A DNA stretch of 64,000 nucleotides, from contig CP091726.1 in assembly GCA_022009835.1 (NCBI GenBank), forward strand, positions 1 to 64,000, given 5' to 3'. This stretch comes from Bacilli bacterium (GTDB taxonomy: Bacteria; Bacillota_I; Bacilli_A; RF39; UBA660). Shown in pieces: positions 8,579-19,655 of the stretch; the stretch's first letter is position 1; the number at the start of each line of letters is the position of its first letter. The notes beneath the pieces are model-generated. The model ran no database searches. It was given only the letters and a program-made list of their open reading frames with translations, and was not told where the DNA came from. The translations under genes were made by a program, and so were the position numbers.

Positions 8579-10312
8579 CTAAATCATTCTTCTTTTTTTT
8601 TCAAGAACTTTAACATTACCATTATTTCCATTAACTTCAATTACGTCATGTTGATTACACAATTCTTCAAGAGCTTCCTCACCTATTCCGGTTACACATG
8701 GAATTCCTAATTCTCTACATACAATAGCAGTATGGCAGAGAAAACCTCCATATGCAGTAACAGCTCCTTTGGAATTCATTAAATGTGGTAACCAATCTGG
8801 ATCAGTCATCATTGCTAGTAATATTTTGTTAGCAACTATTTCATCACTTGGTGAATCTAAATATCTTCCCTCTCCAGATACAATGCCAGGTGCTGCAGGT
8901 ATTCCAAATAACCCTTCTTCTTTTGAAGTTCCATATTCATTACTAACAATTACCTTTTTTGTAACAGGTCTAAATTGTAGCATAATTAATTCTCCATCCA
9001 AAATCATCCATTCAAAATCTGCATTACTACCAACTTTTTGTTGATACTCCAACATTTTGCTTCCAATTGGTTGATTATTTAATTCTAACGAATTAGCACA
9101 TCTACCTTCATTCCATATTTCAGAATGAGGTGTACTTGAGCCAGACACTAATTTTTCACCATTGCCTTCAACCCATTCAAGAACACCAGAATTATCGGAA
9201 TTACCTATCCAAACCCCAGCATGAGTTGGTTCTTTAAATGATTGTATAACAACAGCCATATGTGGCTGATCAAGACCATTAACTTGAATATACTCTTTTA
9301 AACGTTCATTGTTTATTGAGTCTTTTACTTTAACAATATTTTCTAACACATCTTTAGGAGAAACATTTAAATATGAATCAAACATACCAGCGAAAGAATT
9401 TTTTTCTCCATCTTCTATATCTGCTGAACTTCTTACTGAATAATGATCATACTTTTCTTCCAAAAATTTTAAATCTTCAGTAGTTACATTAACGCCAGTT
9501 GGAACAACCATACTAAATGGTACTTTTATCCCTTTACTATTTAGAACAGACAAGCCATACATTTTTTTCCACCTATAAATTTTTACAACAAATTTTTTTA
9601 TATATAATTCACTTAAAATACTACATGTATCTAAATCCAATATCTTTTTTTCTGCCAGTGAATCAAATAATCTTTTTCTAAGGGTAAATTGCTCTAATGA
9701 AAAATGAATCCATAGAATCATCTTTACGATATACTTGTTGTAACTTTTTCTAAATATTTTTCCATAACCTTCTTCAAAAAAAGTGATGTTGTTTATCTTG
9801 CCATTGTTTTTAAAAATGATATACTTTTTTTAATAAGTCATCTGATACCACCAAATTATTGTCAGATAATTTAGTTTTTTTCTTTTGTATCGATAGATAA
9901 ATAAGCTTTTATCAATTTGAGATATTATATTTAAATAATCATCAGGATATTTTTTTTGAATTTCGTCAATAATACTATCACTTAATATTGAATGTTCATC
10001 CATACTCTCCAAAAAGTAAAAAAATATGCAAGAGATCTTAATGCGTAAGATACTTTTTATTTAAATCTTCTTCTTTTTTTGTGATTTTTTTCATAATATT
10101 CTTCTGTGTCTTTTTCTAATATTATTTAAAAATATTATCTAATTCATCAGAGTTTATTCCTTTATTTAATGCACTAATATATTTTTAATATTCTTCTAGC
10201 AAAAATCCCTATCTTCTATTCCTTCAAACATCATACGACTTCTGAATGCTTTGTTTGTTATAGTAGCCTCCAAAAGTTTTTTATAATCCTTAAACTCCTC
10301 TAATCTTATCAT
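8579..10312 (-). CDS. PEP-synthase/pyruvate phosphate dikinase-like phosphotransferase
   Basis: About 570 residues after correcting T-run breaks between 9720 and 10310. The start ATG 10312 overlaps the stop of the radical SAM gene (ATGA), so the two are coupled. The N-terminal ATP-grasp half has YSVRSSADIEDGEKNSFAGM and FEWMILDGELIMLQFRPVTK, the PPDK-type ATP-binding motifs. The C-terminal swivelling domain has GGFLCHTAIVCRELGIPCVT, with the phospho-accepting His in the mobile PEP-utiliser motif. No PEP-binding TIM barrel is present, so it resembles rifampin phosphotransferase-type dikinases that phosphorylate a small molecule or peptide. Within the cluster it may phosphorylate the product or an intermediate. 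Confidence 0.8.
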
Positions 10313-11511
10313 TCTCTTTCACCTTTCTTTCCTTGTTTTATTGCTAAGCAAACTCTATCAGTATTTTTCTTCTGATAATCTTTTTAAGAATTTAAATCTA
10401 TTAACATTGTCCCATACCTCAGATAAATTTTCTTTATTTAAATCGCCAAGATAACTGTCTTTAATAAATGGACAACAATAAACTTTTCCATTTGAATCTA
10501 TGGTTACTCTGGCAACACCAGCAGTGCATTTCCAATTATCATTTCCTATAAAATCCTTTTTACCATTACTTAAAGAATATACTTTTTCTTACTCCATCAC
10601 TATCTGGCACTTCTGAATAATATATATATCCAAATTCTGGATGTTCTTTATATAAATCATTGATTTTCTCTTTCAATGCCATTTGTTCTGAAAGTGAAAT
10701 TTTCATACTGTTGTCAGCGCTTCCTTGAACAATTAGATTTGATAGTTGCACATCTTTAACTCCCATTTGCTTCAATAAAACTATCATATCCATTATATCA
10801 CAATAATTGATTTTTATTTATAACTGTATTTGTTACTACTGGATAACCTTTTTTTCAATAGCATATTTAATATTTTCAATCGTTTTTATCAAATGTATTT
10901 TTTTCCCTCTTATTTGTTCATGACTACTTTTTCAATCCATCAACACTAACATAAAAATAATAAGGCACTTTTTGTTTAAAAATATCTGAATCAATCTTAT
11001 CTAGTACATTTTTTTAATAATAAGGCATTGGTAAACACATCAACTTTAATTCCATTTATAAGGAATTTTTTAATTATTTTTTCTATCCCTTTATATGTTA
11101 AGCATTCACCACCAGATATTGTAACCTCCATTACATTTGAATTAATTATTGTATCTGCTATTTCATCTGCCTTTTCAAAAGGAAGTTCAAATCCATCCAA
11201 TTTTCCCAAATAACAATGCTTACACTTTAAATTACATTTATTAGTAATTTTCCATTGAATTTTAATTGGAGTATCTAATTTTTAAGTTATCCTCATAATA
11301 GTCCTTAGATAATAATTTTTTTGTTCTATTTCTGAATATAAAATTTTTTTAACTCTTTTTGATTGTAGCCAGTTCTTTTTGGCAATATCTTTTAATTTAA
11401 TATTTTTTTGTCAAACATATCAAGTAGCTCAAATGTCAAATCATTAACAACATAATATTTTCCATTCCAAAGAATCAAATTTCTTTGATCTTTTAGCTTT
11501 CTCTTTAACAT
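10309..11511 (-). CDS. radical SAM/SPASM peptide-modifying enzyme with RRE-like N-terminus
   Basis: ATG 11511 follows AAAGGAGGATGACTAA. The first 90 residues (LILWNGKYYVVNDLTFELLD) resemble a PqqD-type RiPP recognition element. The radical SAM core has KCNLKCKHCYLG (CxxxCxxC, 4Fe-4S/SAM site) and VTISGGECLTYKGI. The C-terminal SPASM part has WKCTAGVARVTIDSNGKVYC followed by CPFIKDSYLGDL and a Trp-Asp-Asn helix, providing Cys ligands for auxiliary clusters. Several A-run shifts break the frame. Such enzymes form thioether or C-C crosslinks in peptides. Its stop TGA overlaps the start of the PEP-utilising gene. Confidence 0.82.
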
Positions 11512-12750
11512 TTAGTCATCCTCCTTTATTATTTCATCTCTATATAAAGCAATTATTAAATTTTTTTATATTTTTTTCAAGTTCTTTTTAGTTTTTATTC
11601 CATCATTTATTTTTATCACATTCATTGATTCTAAATTATATTTTTCTTGGTGGATTTGATAAACTAATAAAATCTTTTTCCTTCTTTCCTTAATATAGAA
11701 ATATTTACTTTCATATGCTTATTTTTTATTTTATTCCAGATTTCTTCCATTTCATTTTTTACCAAAAAGTCATTAAGCATATTCATCTTATTACCTAGCT
11801 CGATTTTGCATCCGCACCTACATCTTACTAAATTTTTTTACACACCTTACAGTATTCTGGAATCCATTGAAATTTTCTATAATCTTTCATAGAGCTTTGG
11901 TTCCAAATTTTTTTAAAACTCTCTTTTTTTATGTTTCCTACGAAGTTTGAAGAACTAGGACATATTTTCACATTTCCACAATAATCAATGCTACAAAACA
12001 AATATCCAGCACCACACCCATGTGTCAAATATAAATATTCATCTTCTATAGTACATGGTGCAATACAATCATTAATAGAAAAAAATTATATCCTTGTTTT
12101 TTAATAAATCTAAATTTTTTTACAAACTTATTAATATCAATATAGCACTTATTATTTTTTTCCTTCGCCAATATTATTATATTTAGCGAACGAAATTGGA
12201 ATATTATTCTTTTTTTACCATAATCCAAAAACAAATGTCATCTCATCAATATCTTGATTATCGCTAATAACAGTATAATTAATTTTTACATTAGTTAGTT
12301 TCTTCGCCAACTCGATATTAGCTAATACTTCATCATAACATTTAGAATTCGTTAATTCATTATGAATTTGTTTACTACCGTGAAGTGAAACACATATACA
12401 TAATATTTTTTTCAAGAATATTTTTGATATTTTTTTAATAGTATTCCATTCGTTAAAAGAGTTTGTCTCAGTCCCAATTCAGATGCATACTCAACAAGTT
12501 CCTTAAAATTTGGATAAAGCAAAGGCTCGCCACCAGTGTAATAAATATCATATATACCATTTTCTTTTAATTCTTTTAAAATTTTTTTTGCTATATCTAG
12601 TTCCATATAATTATTGCTCTTATTTGAGACAGAACAAAATTTACATCTTAAATTACAACTATTATTTAGTTCTAAATATACATATAATGGCATACTTACA
12701 GTATCAAGGCAAACATTTTGATTATAACCAACACTTTCATACTTTATCAT
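11512..12750 (-). CDS. second radical SAM/SPASM enzyme
   Basis: ATG 12750 follows AAGGAAAAAACAAA and overlaps the TGA of a short upstream ORF. Residues 30-40 carry SCNLRCKFCSV (CxxxCxxC), followed by GIYDIYYTGGEPLLYPNFKE and TLLTNGILL, standard core motifs. The SPASM region near 11828-12028 has GCGAGYLFCSIDYCGNVKIC, then the WNQSSMKDYRKF helix and YCKVCKK. The last section ends IALYRDEIIKEDD with a TAA touching the next ATG. Internal breaks are at A runs. It sits between the B12-type enzyme and the RRE-bearing enzyme in one operon. Confidence 0.8.
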
Positions 12751-12888
12751 TTTGTTTTTTCCTTAATCTTATTATCAACTTGAACAATTCTACATTGCGT
12801 CATTTCCGGTTTCAATTCTTTTTAAATATTTTTTTGATTTTTAATTCATTTTTTTATCAATCTTCTTAAATATTGTTTTTTTATTCAT
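12747..12888 (-). CDS. 45-residue peptide ORF coupled to radical SAM gene
   Basis: AGAGGTGAGAGT precedes ATG 12888. Correcting two A5 runs to A4 and one A7 run to A5 gives one frame: basic MNKKTIFKKIDKNELKSKK and then ELKPEMTQCRIVQVDNK, ending KEKTK. The TGA overlaps the ATG of the radical SAM gene (ATGA). The last part of the frame (12747 to about 12820) is open without correction. A short Lys-rich leader and a single Cys next to a radical SAM gene make it a second precursor candidate or a small partner protein. The corrected sequence is less certain than for 8421-8544. Confidence 0.45.
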
Positions 12889-12892
12889 ACTC

Positions 12893-14568
12893 TCACCTCT
12901 TTTTGTAATTTAAACTATAAAATTCCCTATCTAAATACATATACTCAGAACGATACAATATCTTTTTCTCTATTAGCTATAAATTTATAGATTTTTTTAT
13001 TTTTTTATTAAATTTTTTTCTATGATATTTAAACATTCATCATAGTTATCTAATGTTGTTCTATAAATTAAATTTAAATCTTGACTTTCATTTAAATTAC
13101 TTAAATTTACAATTTTAGAATTTCGCATATAGTTGAATACACTTAATCCAAATGTATCTAAATATTTAAATTTTTTTAATAAATGTCAATGTTTTGATTA
13201 TATTGAAAATATTTTTCTGTTGGGTATCCAATCATAAATGTAGCAGATACTGATATACCAGAATTAAAGAAATTCTTCATTACTTTTTTTGCATCATTTA
13301 AATCAATACCTTTTTTTCATATCGTTTAAAATTCGTCTATTATTTGATTCTATACCAAATGATATTTCACGACAGCCACTTTCATATAGTAGATTTGCAA
13401 CAGCAATATCAAGATATTTCTTATGAATTCTAGTCTCTACCATCCACTTGATTTTTAATATTATTTTTCAATTAAATATTTTTGATAGTTTTATTAGAAT
13501 ATCTGGTGGAACACATTCATCAATAAAATATATTGCTTCAATGTGCTCGCTTTCGTATAAAAAAATTTTTATATATTCTAATATTCTATCAATATCATAG
13601 CAGTGATAGCCATTGTAATAAAAAAAATATCTCGAGCAAAAACATACATTGTGAATGATAGCATCCATAATTTAAAGTGAGAGATATTAATTTGAGATTT
13701 GACAAATATTTATTTAAATTCAAGTCAGAAAAAAATCAGGTACATATCTTTCTTTATAAAACTCATCTTTAGCTATATTATAATTAAATAAAATTTTTAT
13801 TTCCTAATCTATAAATTGTGTTATTAATATTTGATGTTTTTTCATTTTTTTTGAACATTTCTATTAATTTTTACAACATTATCATAATTCCCAAATAATG
13901 TTATTCCATCTATGAACAAACATTTTTTTCATTAACTCTTCTAAGTTTTTTTATTAATATGTGTTATATAGTCTCCACCAAAGATAATTTTTTTATCTTA
14001 TCATTTTTGACTTTTTAAAAAAATTTTTGAAAAAGCGAATGGCATAATTTAGTTGAAAAGGATATTGGATAGACAAATATATAATATCCCCATCTTTTTA
14101 AATCTTGCTCATTTTTCTAAAAACTCTATCAAACAAACTATTATTTTTTTATCAAATGCAAGTTCTATCACATCATCAATAGTTGATATTTTTTTAGAAA
14201 AGTCTATTCCTCTTCTTCCCCATTTAATATTATAAAAATTACCAAGTATATTTAAATATTGAAGAACTTTATAGTTTGCTGAAACTATTTTTTTGATGTA
14301 TCAATGTATTTACACTTAAGTTCTTTAATAGAATTTTTCTATATTTTCAATAATATCTTTTTTTCGTTTTTGATTTAAGGAATTATAATATTTTTAAACT
14401 CAATTTTTTTAATGTAGTTCTTAGTAAAACATTTCTCTAGAAAAAAATTGCTGATAAGTCATATTGCTTTGATGTGATGCCACTATTTTTTAGATATCCC
14501 TTAAGCAATGGAATACTGATTTGTGGACAATTAAATGCAGTTCCAGGTAATGTATAAAGATATATCAT
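12893..14568 (-). CDS. cobalamin-binding-type radical SAM protein
   Basis: ATG 14568 follows AAAGGAAACATTACA. The N-terminus (IYLYTLPGTAFNCPQISIPL, then KGYLKNSGI) is typical of the B12-binding Rossmann domain of class B-like radical SAM enzymes. KKIIFGGDYITHINKK follows. The cluster motif appears after removing one T near 13635: GCYHSQCMFC (Cx4Cx2C). Downstream are WMVETRIHKKYLDIAVANLL, YESGCREISFGIESNNRRIL and SVSATFMIGYPTEKYF, conserved in this family. The C-terminus LYRSEYMYLDREFYSLNYKK ends in AGGTGA, whose bases are also the next gene's ribosome site. Known relatives methylate unactivated carbon or rearrange rings. Badly broken at T runs; function in the cluster is inferred. Confidence 0.72.
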
Positions 14569-14597
14569 TGTAATGTTTCCTTTACTCTTTTTGATAA

Positions 14598-15578
14598 CTT
14601 CATGTGAAAAACAATTCGTTATTTACCCATATTTTTTTATAAATGGTACAATTTCATTAAATTTTTTTGTATTCCTGCTAAATCTTTTTAAATTTTTCAT
14701 ATACTTCATTCATAATTTTTTTCATCTTTTAAAAAAATCAATGTGATAAAATTAGCTTTTTGATTCAATAATTTCTATATCTTTATAATTAGATAATGAG
14801 TTATATATTAAGTCTCTATTGTGCTTTATGTAATTTCTAGTTTCGGTAAAAAGCATTTAAAAATTTTTTTCATCTTTCAATAAAGCTACGAAGAAATTTT
14901 TTCTGAATAAGAAGTTACTGAATGAGGTGGAATAATAGTGTTTCTCAAACCATCTATTTGTTTTTTTGTTACCATATATCCAGTTCTATATCCAGAAGCA
15001 AGGAATTTTTTTGAAAATGATCTGAATATAATAACTCTATCATTTTTTTAAACAAATATCTAGCATTCCATTTTTCATCATCAGAATAGTCGACATATGC
15101 TTCATCAATTATCAAAGTACCATTATAGATATTTAAAATATCTTTTTATTTGTTTCTTTGGGTAAATTTTTTTCTCCATCAAACCATCTTGGAGATGAAA
15201 TACACAATAAATCTTTATCAGTTGTCTTTAATTTTTTTAAATTATTTACAAAATCCTCTGTATGAAGTCCTTTTATTAAAATTAATTTTTTTTCATGTAA
15301 TAATGCAGTTCTTTTGTACAATGCAAATTCAATTTCAGGAAGAATTATTTTTCCCCACATGTTTAAGCCTACAATAGTATTGATAAATTGACTTATTCCA
15401 GATCCAACATAAATATAATCTTTTTTTAACATTTATATAATTTGAAATAGCATTTACCAAAGGATCTTCTAGCGGATAAGCTAAATTATAATTAAAATCC
15501 CCATTTGCATTTTCTTTAAAAATGCTTTCTTTTCCCATTTTTCTTAACAATTTGTTATTTTTGCCATACTGATGCCAT
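14598..15578 (-). CDS. PLP-dependent class I/II aminotransferase (HisC-like)
   Basis: ATG 15578 follows AAAGGAGTGGTGATTTT. After run corrections it begins MASVWQNNKLLRKMGKES. It has DFNYNLAYPLEDPLVNAISN (the substrate and PLP entry region), SSPRWFDGEKN, then LIIDEAYVDYSD, where Asp and Tyr contact the PLP ring. A FSKKFLASGYRTGYMV segment holds the Schiff-base Lys and the phosphate- or carboxylate-binding Arg. About 325 residues, near the normal length. In this operon it could deaminate or transaminate a side chain or a released amino acid. Confidence 0.72.
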
Positions 15579-15582
15579 AAAA

Positions 15583-16367
15583 TCACCACTCCTTTCTACA
15601 AACAACAACACACATAGCTGGATTAAATTCGTGTATTTTTTTCTGAAATCCATTTTTCTCTTTTTACAATTAAATCATTGTTTAGTAGTTCCTGTTCAAA
15701 TATATTCCAATTATCTATATTGCAAGATGTAGTATCTATATTAATTTTTTTCATCATTGTTGACTACAACTCTTTCGACATCATCAAATGATTTAGTTAC
15801 TTCTGATTTATATTCTTTTATACCATCACCCATTGATACTATTAAAGCAATACCATTTTTTTATTCAAATGGCTATATATAAAATTATAAAATTTATTTC
15901 TATGTTCCTTATTAACAAACATATGAATAACCGCTATAGAGTAAATAAAATCAAATTTATCATTTAAAAGTATCATTAATAATATCAAATTGTTTAAATT
16001 TATCATTATAATTATAATTAGACAATTCCTTACATTTTTTTCTATAACTGTATTTGAATAATCAACAGCAAGAACATCATAATTTTTTTATTAAGAAGAA
16101 ATATAGCATCCCTGCCTTCGCCACAACCAAGTTCTAGTATTTTTTTGCATTTGATGATATTTTTTTCTTTTTAATATTGTTTCAATAACATCTGGTGTTG
16201 GCTCTTTTGAAGACCAAAGATAATTATGTTTATATACCTGTTGGTATCTTTTTTTCGTATGCTTTATAATAGTCATCATCTATATCGTTAAAATCATCAT
16301 TACCCCAATATTCACTTTCTCTCTTTGTAATGTCTCTTGATTCCAAAAAATTTTCTCTTTTTTCCAT
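15583..16367 (-). CDS. SAM-dependent methyltransferase (class I)
   Basis: First gene of the operon. ATG 16367 follows GGTTGGTGATAAAT. The N-terminus MEKRENFLESRDITKRESEY precedes KILELGCGEGRDAIFLLNKN, the SAM-binding motif I, then YDVLAVDYSNTVIE (acidic residue of motif II) and DKFDFIYSIAVIHMFV. About 255 residues; ends VVVCRKEW, with its TGA five bases before the aminotransferase start. Likely methylates the cluster product. Frameshifts are at T runs. Confidence 0.78.
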
Positions 16368-16411
16368 ATTTATCACCAACCAATTCATTAAAAATAATTT
16401 TATAGAAATAG

Positions 16412-16445
16412 AAAAAAAGGGGGACCTAAAATAAGGTCCTCCTCC
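16412..16445 (-). terminator. terminator-like hairpin in the operon leader (attenuator candidate)
   Basis: On the minus strand a GC-rich stem AGGAGGACCT/AGGTCCCCCT with a 6-nt loop (two mismatches) is followed by seven T. It lies between the promoter at 16489-16515 and the methyltransferase start, so it should control read-through into the operon. Its 5' arm contains GGAGGAGGAGG, able to act as a ribosome site for a TTG-started leader ORF. Confidence 0.65.
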
Positions 16446-16488
16446 TCCAAAACGAATTAACAATAAACTAATTAAATAATCGTGTTAT

Positions 16489-16515
16489 ATTTTATCATAT
16501 TTTTTTTTTTGTCAA
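16489..16515 (-). promoter_or_regulatory. sigma-A type promoter for the RiPP operon
   Basis: TTGACA (16515-16510) and TAAAAT (16494-16489) are separated by 15 printed bases that are mostly a homopolymer run of uncertain length. It is 120 bases upstream of the first gene. Confidence 0.5.
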
Positions 16516-16594
16516 TAGTTTTTATATAAAAAAATGTGGCATATTTAGGATTTTTTTATCTAAAAAAATCACATAACTTCAATAAATTATTATA

Positions 16595-17112
16595 TTAGTC
16601 CTTTTTTTCATAGTAATTAACAAGTGCTTTTTTTCATCAGATGAGTAATATTCATATTCTGTTTTTTTATATTTTTGTAAATCCCCATTTTAAAAATATA
16701 TCTGTATATTTCTTATTTCACATGGTTCAACACCTAATGTCAAATAATTAAAGCCCCTTTTTTTAAATCATTTTTCCATAAATTTATATAATTTTTGAAA
16801 AAAAATATCCTTGATTTTTCAAATTCTTTATTTGTTCTAAAAAGCAGTTAAATATGCTCTCCCATCACCTACTAAGCTATCTTTTATTTTTGCATATCTA
16901 AATCATTTTTTTAGATACTATTGCTGTACATTCAGTAATTATATTTCCATTTAACAATCCCATATAAACTATTCTTGTATCAATATTTCTCAATGACTTT
17001 TTCTTTAAAAACTTTTTCCATAATTCTGAATTATTATGTTTTTAAAAATCTCTTCATCCCATTTTTTTATAATTAGTTCTTTAGTAGCTATAACACATTC
17101 ATAATTTGTCAT
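16595..17112 (-). CDS. GNAT-family N-acetyltransferase
   Basis: ATG 17112 follows GAGGTGAGTGAA. It starts MTNYECVIATKELIIKKWDE. After T-run corrections it has TAFRTNKEFENQGYFSKLYK, the acetyl-CoA-binding region (Q/R-x-x-G-x-G/S pattern), and YFKMGFTKYIKTEYEYYSSD at the C-terminus, as in the last strand-helix of GNAT enzymes. About 170 residues. It lies just upstream of the RiPP operon promoter in the same direction and may be a tailoring or self-protection gene. Confidence 0.65.
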
Positions 17113-17157
17113 TTCACTCACCTCATTAAACGTTTCAATTAACAAAAAGTACAGTTA

Positions 17158-17722
17158 TCAATAACTTTTTGTTATTTCAAAAAAAGATTTGTACTTTTTT
17201 TCAACTTTGATGGTATTTATTTTTTTAGACTATTAGCACTTTTTAATATTATCAATATTATCATCAATAAACAATAACTCTCTGGGTGTAATATTATACC
17301 GATTTAATATGTATTCGTAAAAAAACCCGCATTTGGTTTTAATCTTATTAATTTCTGCAGATATTATTATGTCATCCAAATAAGTAGCGTCAAAATTATC
17401 TATAATAAACTTTTTTTAACAAATGATAAATGATTTGTAGCTACAATTATTTTTAATATTTTTTTATACCTTCTTTTTTTATTCTTTCAAATAGATGTTT
17501 ATCTCTTATTTTTATATATTTTTATTAATCAAAAAGCTCTGTTATGTTAATGATATCAGATGCATCTTCTATTAAACTGTTTGCTTTTAATCAAATAATC
17601 AGAATCATTTATATTTGGACCAAACATTCTCTCCAATCGTACTTCTATATCAGATAACTCAACATCTTTTTTTCATTAACAAGAACACCAACAAAAATCA
17701 AATGCAATTATTTTTTTATCAT
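17158..17722 (-). CDS. HAD-superfamily hydrolase
   Basis: ATG 17722 follows GGAGAAAAAT. The start MIKKIIAFDFVGVLVNEKDV has motif I with the nucleophile Asp (AFDFVGVLV). ATNHLSFVKKFIIDNFDATY follows (motif II region), then FFYEYILNRYNITPRELLFI and DDNIDNI, the motif IV acidic pair. About 188 residues, the size of small-cap HAD phosphatases. The second catalytic acid of motif I is replaced (DFVGV rather than DxDGT), so activity may differ. Broken at T runs. Confidence 0.72.
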
Positions 17723-17771
17723 ATTTTTCTCCAATACTAAATTACTTTTTTTAATAATTGATATTTTCAAC

Positions 17772-18336
17772 TTAATCAATATTATATTCCCAACCTGGTT
17801 GCCAATCGCCAGTTTTTTTCTCCAATCATTTTTTTATTTGCTTCTTCCCAACTTATATTTTTTTAGTTATAACTTCAAACGCTAATTGTGGAGCTCTATG
17901 TGCAACGATACCGATAGTTTTTTTCCTTTATAATCTTTTTAAAAATATCATCAATTAAACTTTTTAATTCTCTTTTTCAACATCTTTAAGAGATTCTCCA
18001 TTTGGAAATGGTTCGTTAACATGTTTTTTTCATATACAATAAGATTTTTTTATCTTCACCATCTAAATCACCATAATTACATTCCCTTAATCTTTTTATC
18101 TTGAATTTTTTTGGTACATTTTTGGAAAGCGATATTTGCACTTTCTATTGCTCTAACTAAATCAGAAGTAAAAAAATTACATCAAACTTAATTTTTTTGA
18201 ATTAATTTTTTTCCCAGATTTGCTGCCTGTTCTCTACCTAAATCATTTAACTCTACTTGCTTCCAACCAGAGCATTTTTTTATTAGCATTATCATAAGTT
18301 GTTCCATGTACAAAATAGATAAGATTTGTTTTTCAT
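17772..18336 (-). CDS. histidine phosphatase family protein
   Basis: ATG 18336 follows GGAGGTGTAATATA. Reads KNKSYLFVHGTTYDNANKK (one T removed), GWKQVELNDLGREQAANLGK and VIFTSDLVRAIESANIAFQK, and ends KTGDWQPGWEYNID, the usual C-terminus. The catalytic His of the RHG box is present, but the preceding Arg appears as Val, a variant seen in VHGTT-type members. The second core His lies in IGIVAHRAPQLAFE. About 188 residues. It probably acts on a phosphorylated metabolite. Confidence 0.72.
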
Positions 18337-18476
18337 TATATTACACCTCCATTTTTTTACAATAATAATATTTTAATACTTTGCTTTGCTAATATTAATT
18401 ATATCATATTTTTCATTTTTTTCTTTAAATACTAACCAACATGTTAGCTCATTTTTAACCAAAAAAATATTTATTT

Positions 18477-19566
18477 TTAATTCAAAAAAATTGATTTCAA
18501 CACATTATAAATTACATCTACTACTATTGAATTTCCAGCCTGGTGATATAAATAAGTTTCTGCACATACCTTTTTTTGCTCTATTATAATCTTCATCACT
18601 AAACCCCATAAGTCTCCAAGCCTCTTTTGGATGTTAATTTCCTAATTCTCATTTTTTTAAACCTCCTCTACTAAAATTTTTACAATTATCAGATGTATTA
18701 TTTGCTGTAAGTGTTGGTGCATATCCCTTTTGAGAAAAATACTCTCGAAGATTGAGCAAACTTACAACTTTTTATCTTTACCACAAACACCACCTGTATT
18801 ATACTTTTTTTAAATCAACTTCATACTCTCTATCAGGATTATTTTTATTAAATATAATTTTTATTATTAACTATTTTGTATTTACTTGTAGTTAAATAAT
18901 ATTTTTTTCATCTACTTCTCTTTCTAAATAATCTAATAATGTTTTTTTGCACATCCTGTACCTTCAATAAAAGCTAAACTCCTTATTCTTATCTAATATA
19001 GCAACAAGAAAAATATCTTTTTTTCTTGTCTGTGGTACTCCATAATCAATAGCATTTAATACTCTATCATATAATGTATAGCCTAAGCTAATTAAATCTT
19101 GTTTAAACAAGTCTAGTGTATTTTTTTAAATGCTTTACTAGTAATATTAGCAACGTTTTCAAATATTACATATTTTTGGTTTCTCTTTTACTTCTTTTAG
19201 TAATCTTATCATTTCCCAACCTAGACTTGATCTAGTAGAACTCTTAAAATCAAATCCTTTCATTTTACCAGCACAGCTGATATCCTGGCATGGAAATCCT
19301 CCGATCCATATATCACAATAAGGTAAATTCTCTCCTTTTTATTTCTGTAATACTACCTAAATTTAATGATTCATCTATATTATGAATAGCACAAAATGAT
19401 TTGATTGCATTTTTTTGTCTATTTCGGAAAAATTCTAATGTATAATCCTTAATTATTTTTTTCATCCTTCAATTTTTTTGAAAAGCTTTTTTTCTGGTGC
19501 TCCAATACCACTAAAAAAAGTACCAACTTTTTATGGTACTCTCACTATAATTTTTTTATTTGTCAT
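18477..19566 (-). CDS. DNA (cytosine-5) methyltransferase
   Basis: ATG 19566 follows AGGAGGAATTATAA. Motif I is GTFFSGIGAPEK. The PC-containing motif IV region is broken by T runs near 19290 but reads as PCQDISCAGKMKGF. EKPKYVIFENVANITSKAFK is motif VI (ENV). The target-recognition part ends EWRL-like: PKEAWRLMGFSDEDYNRAKK is motif IX, and AGNSIVVDVIYNVLKSIFLN is motif X. About 360 residues, the normal length. No partner endonuclease is adjacent, so it looks like an orphan or phage-type modification gene. Confidence 0.85.
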
Positions 19567-19655
19567 TTATAATTCCTCCTTTTTCTATTTTTAACGACAA
19601 AAAGATACAGATTGTCTGTATCAAATTCACTAATATTTATAAGGAAAATAAAGGC

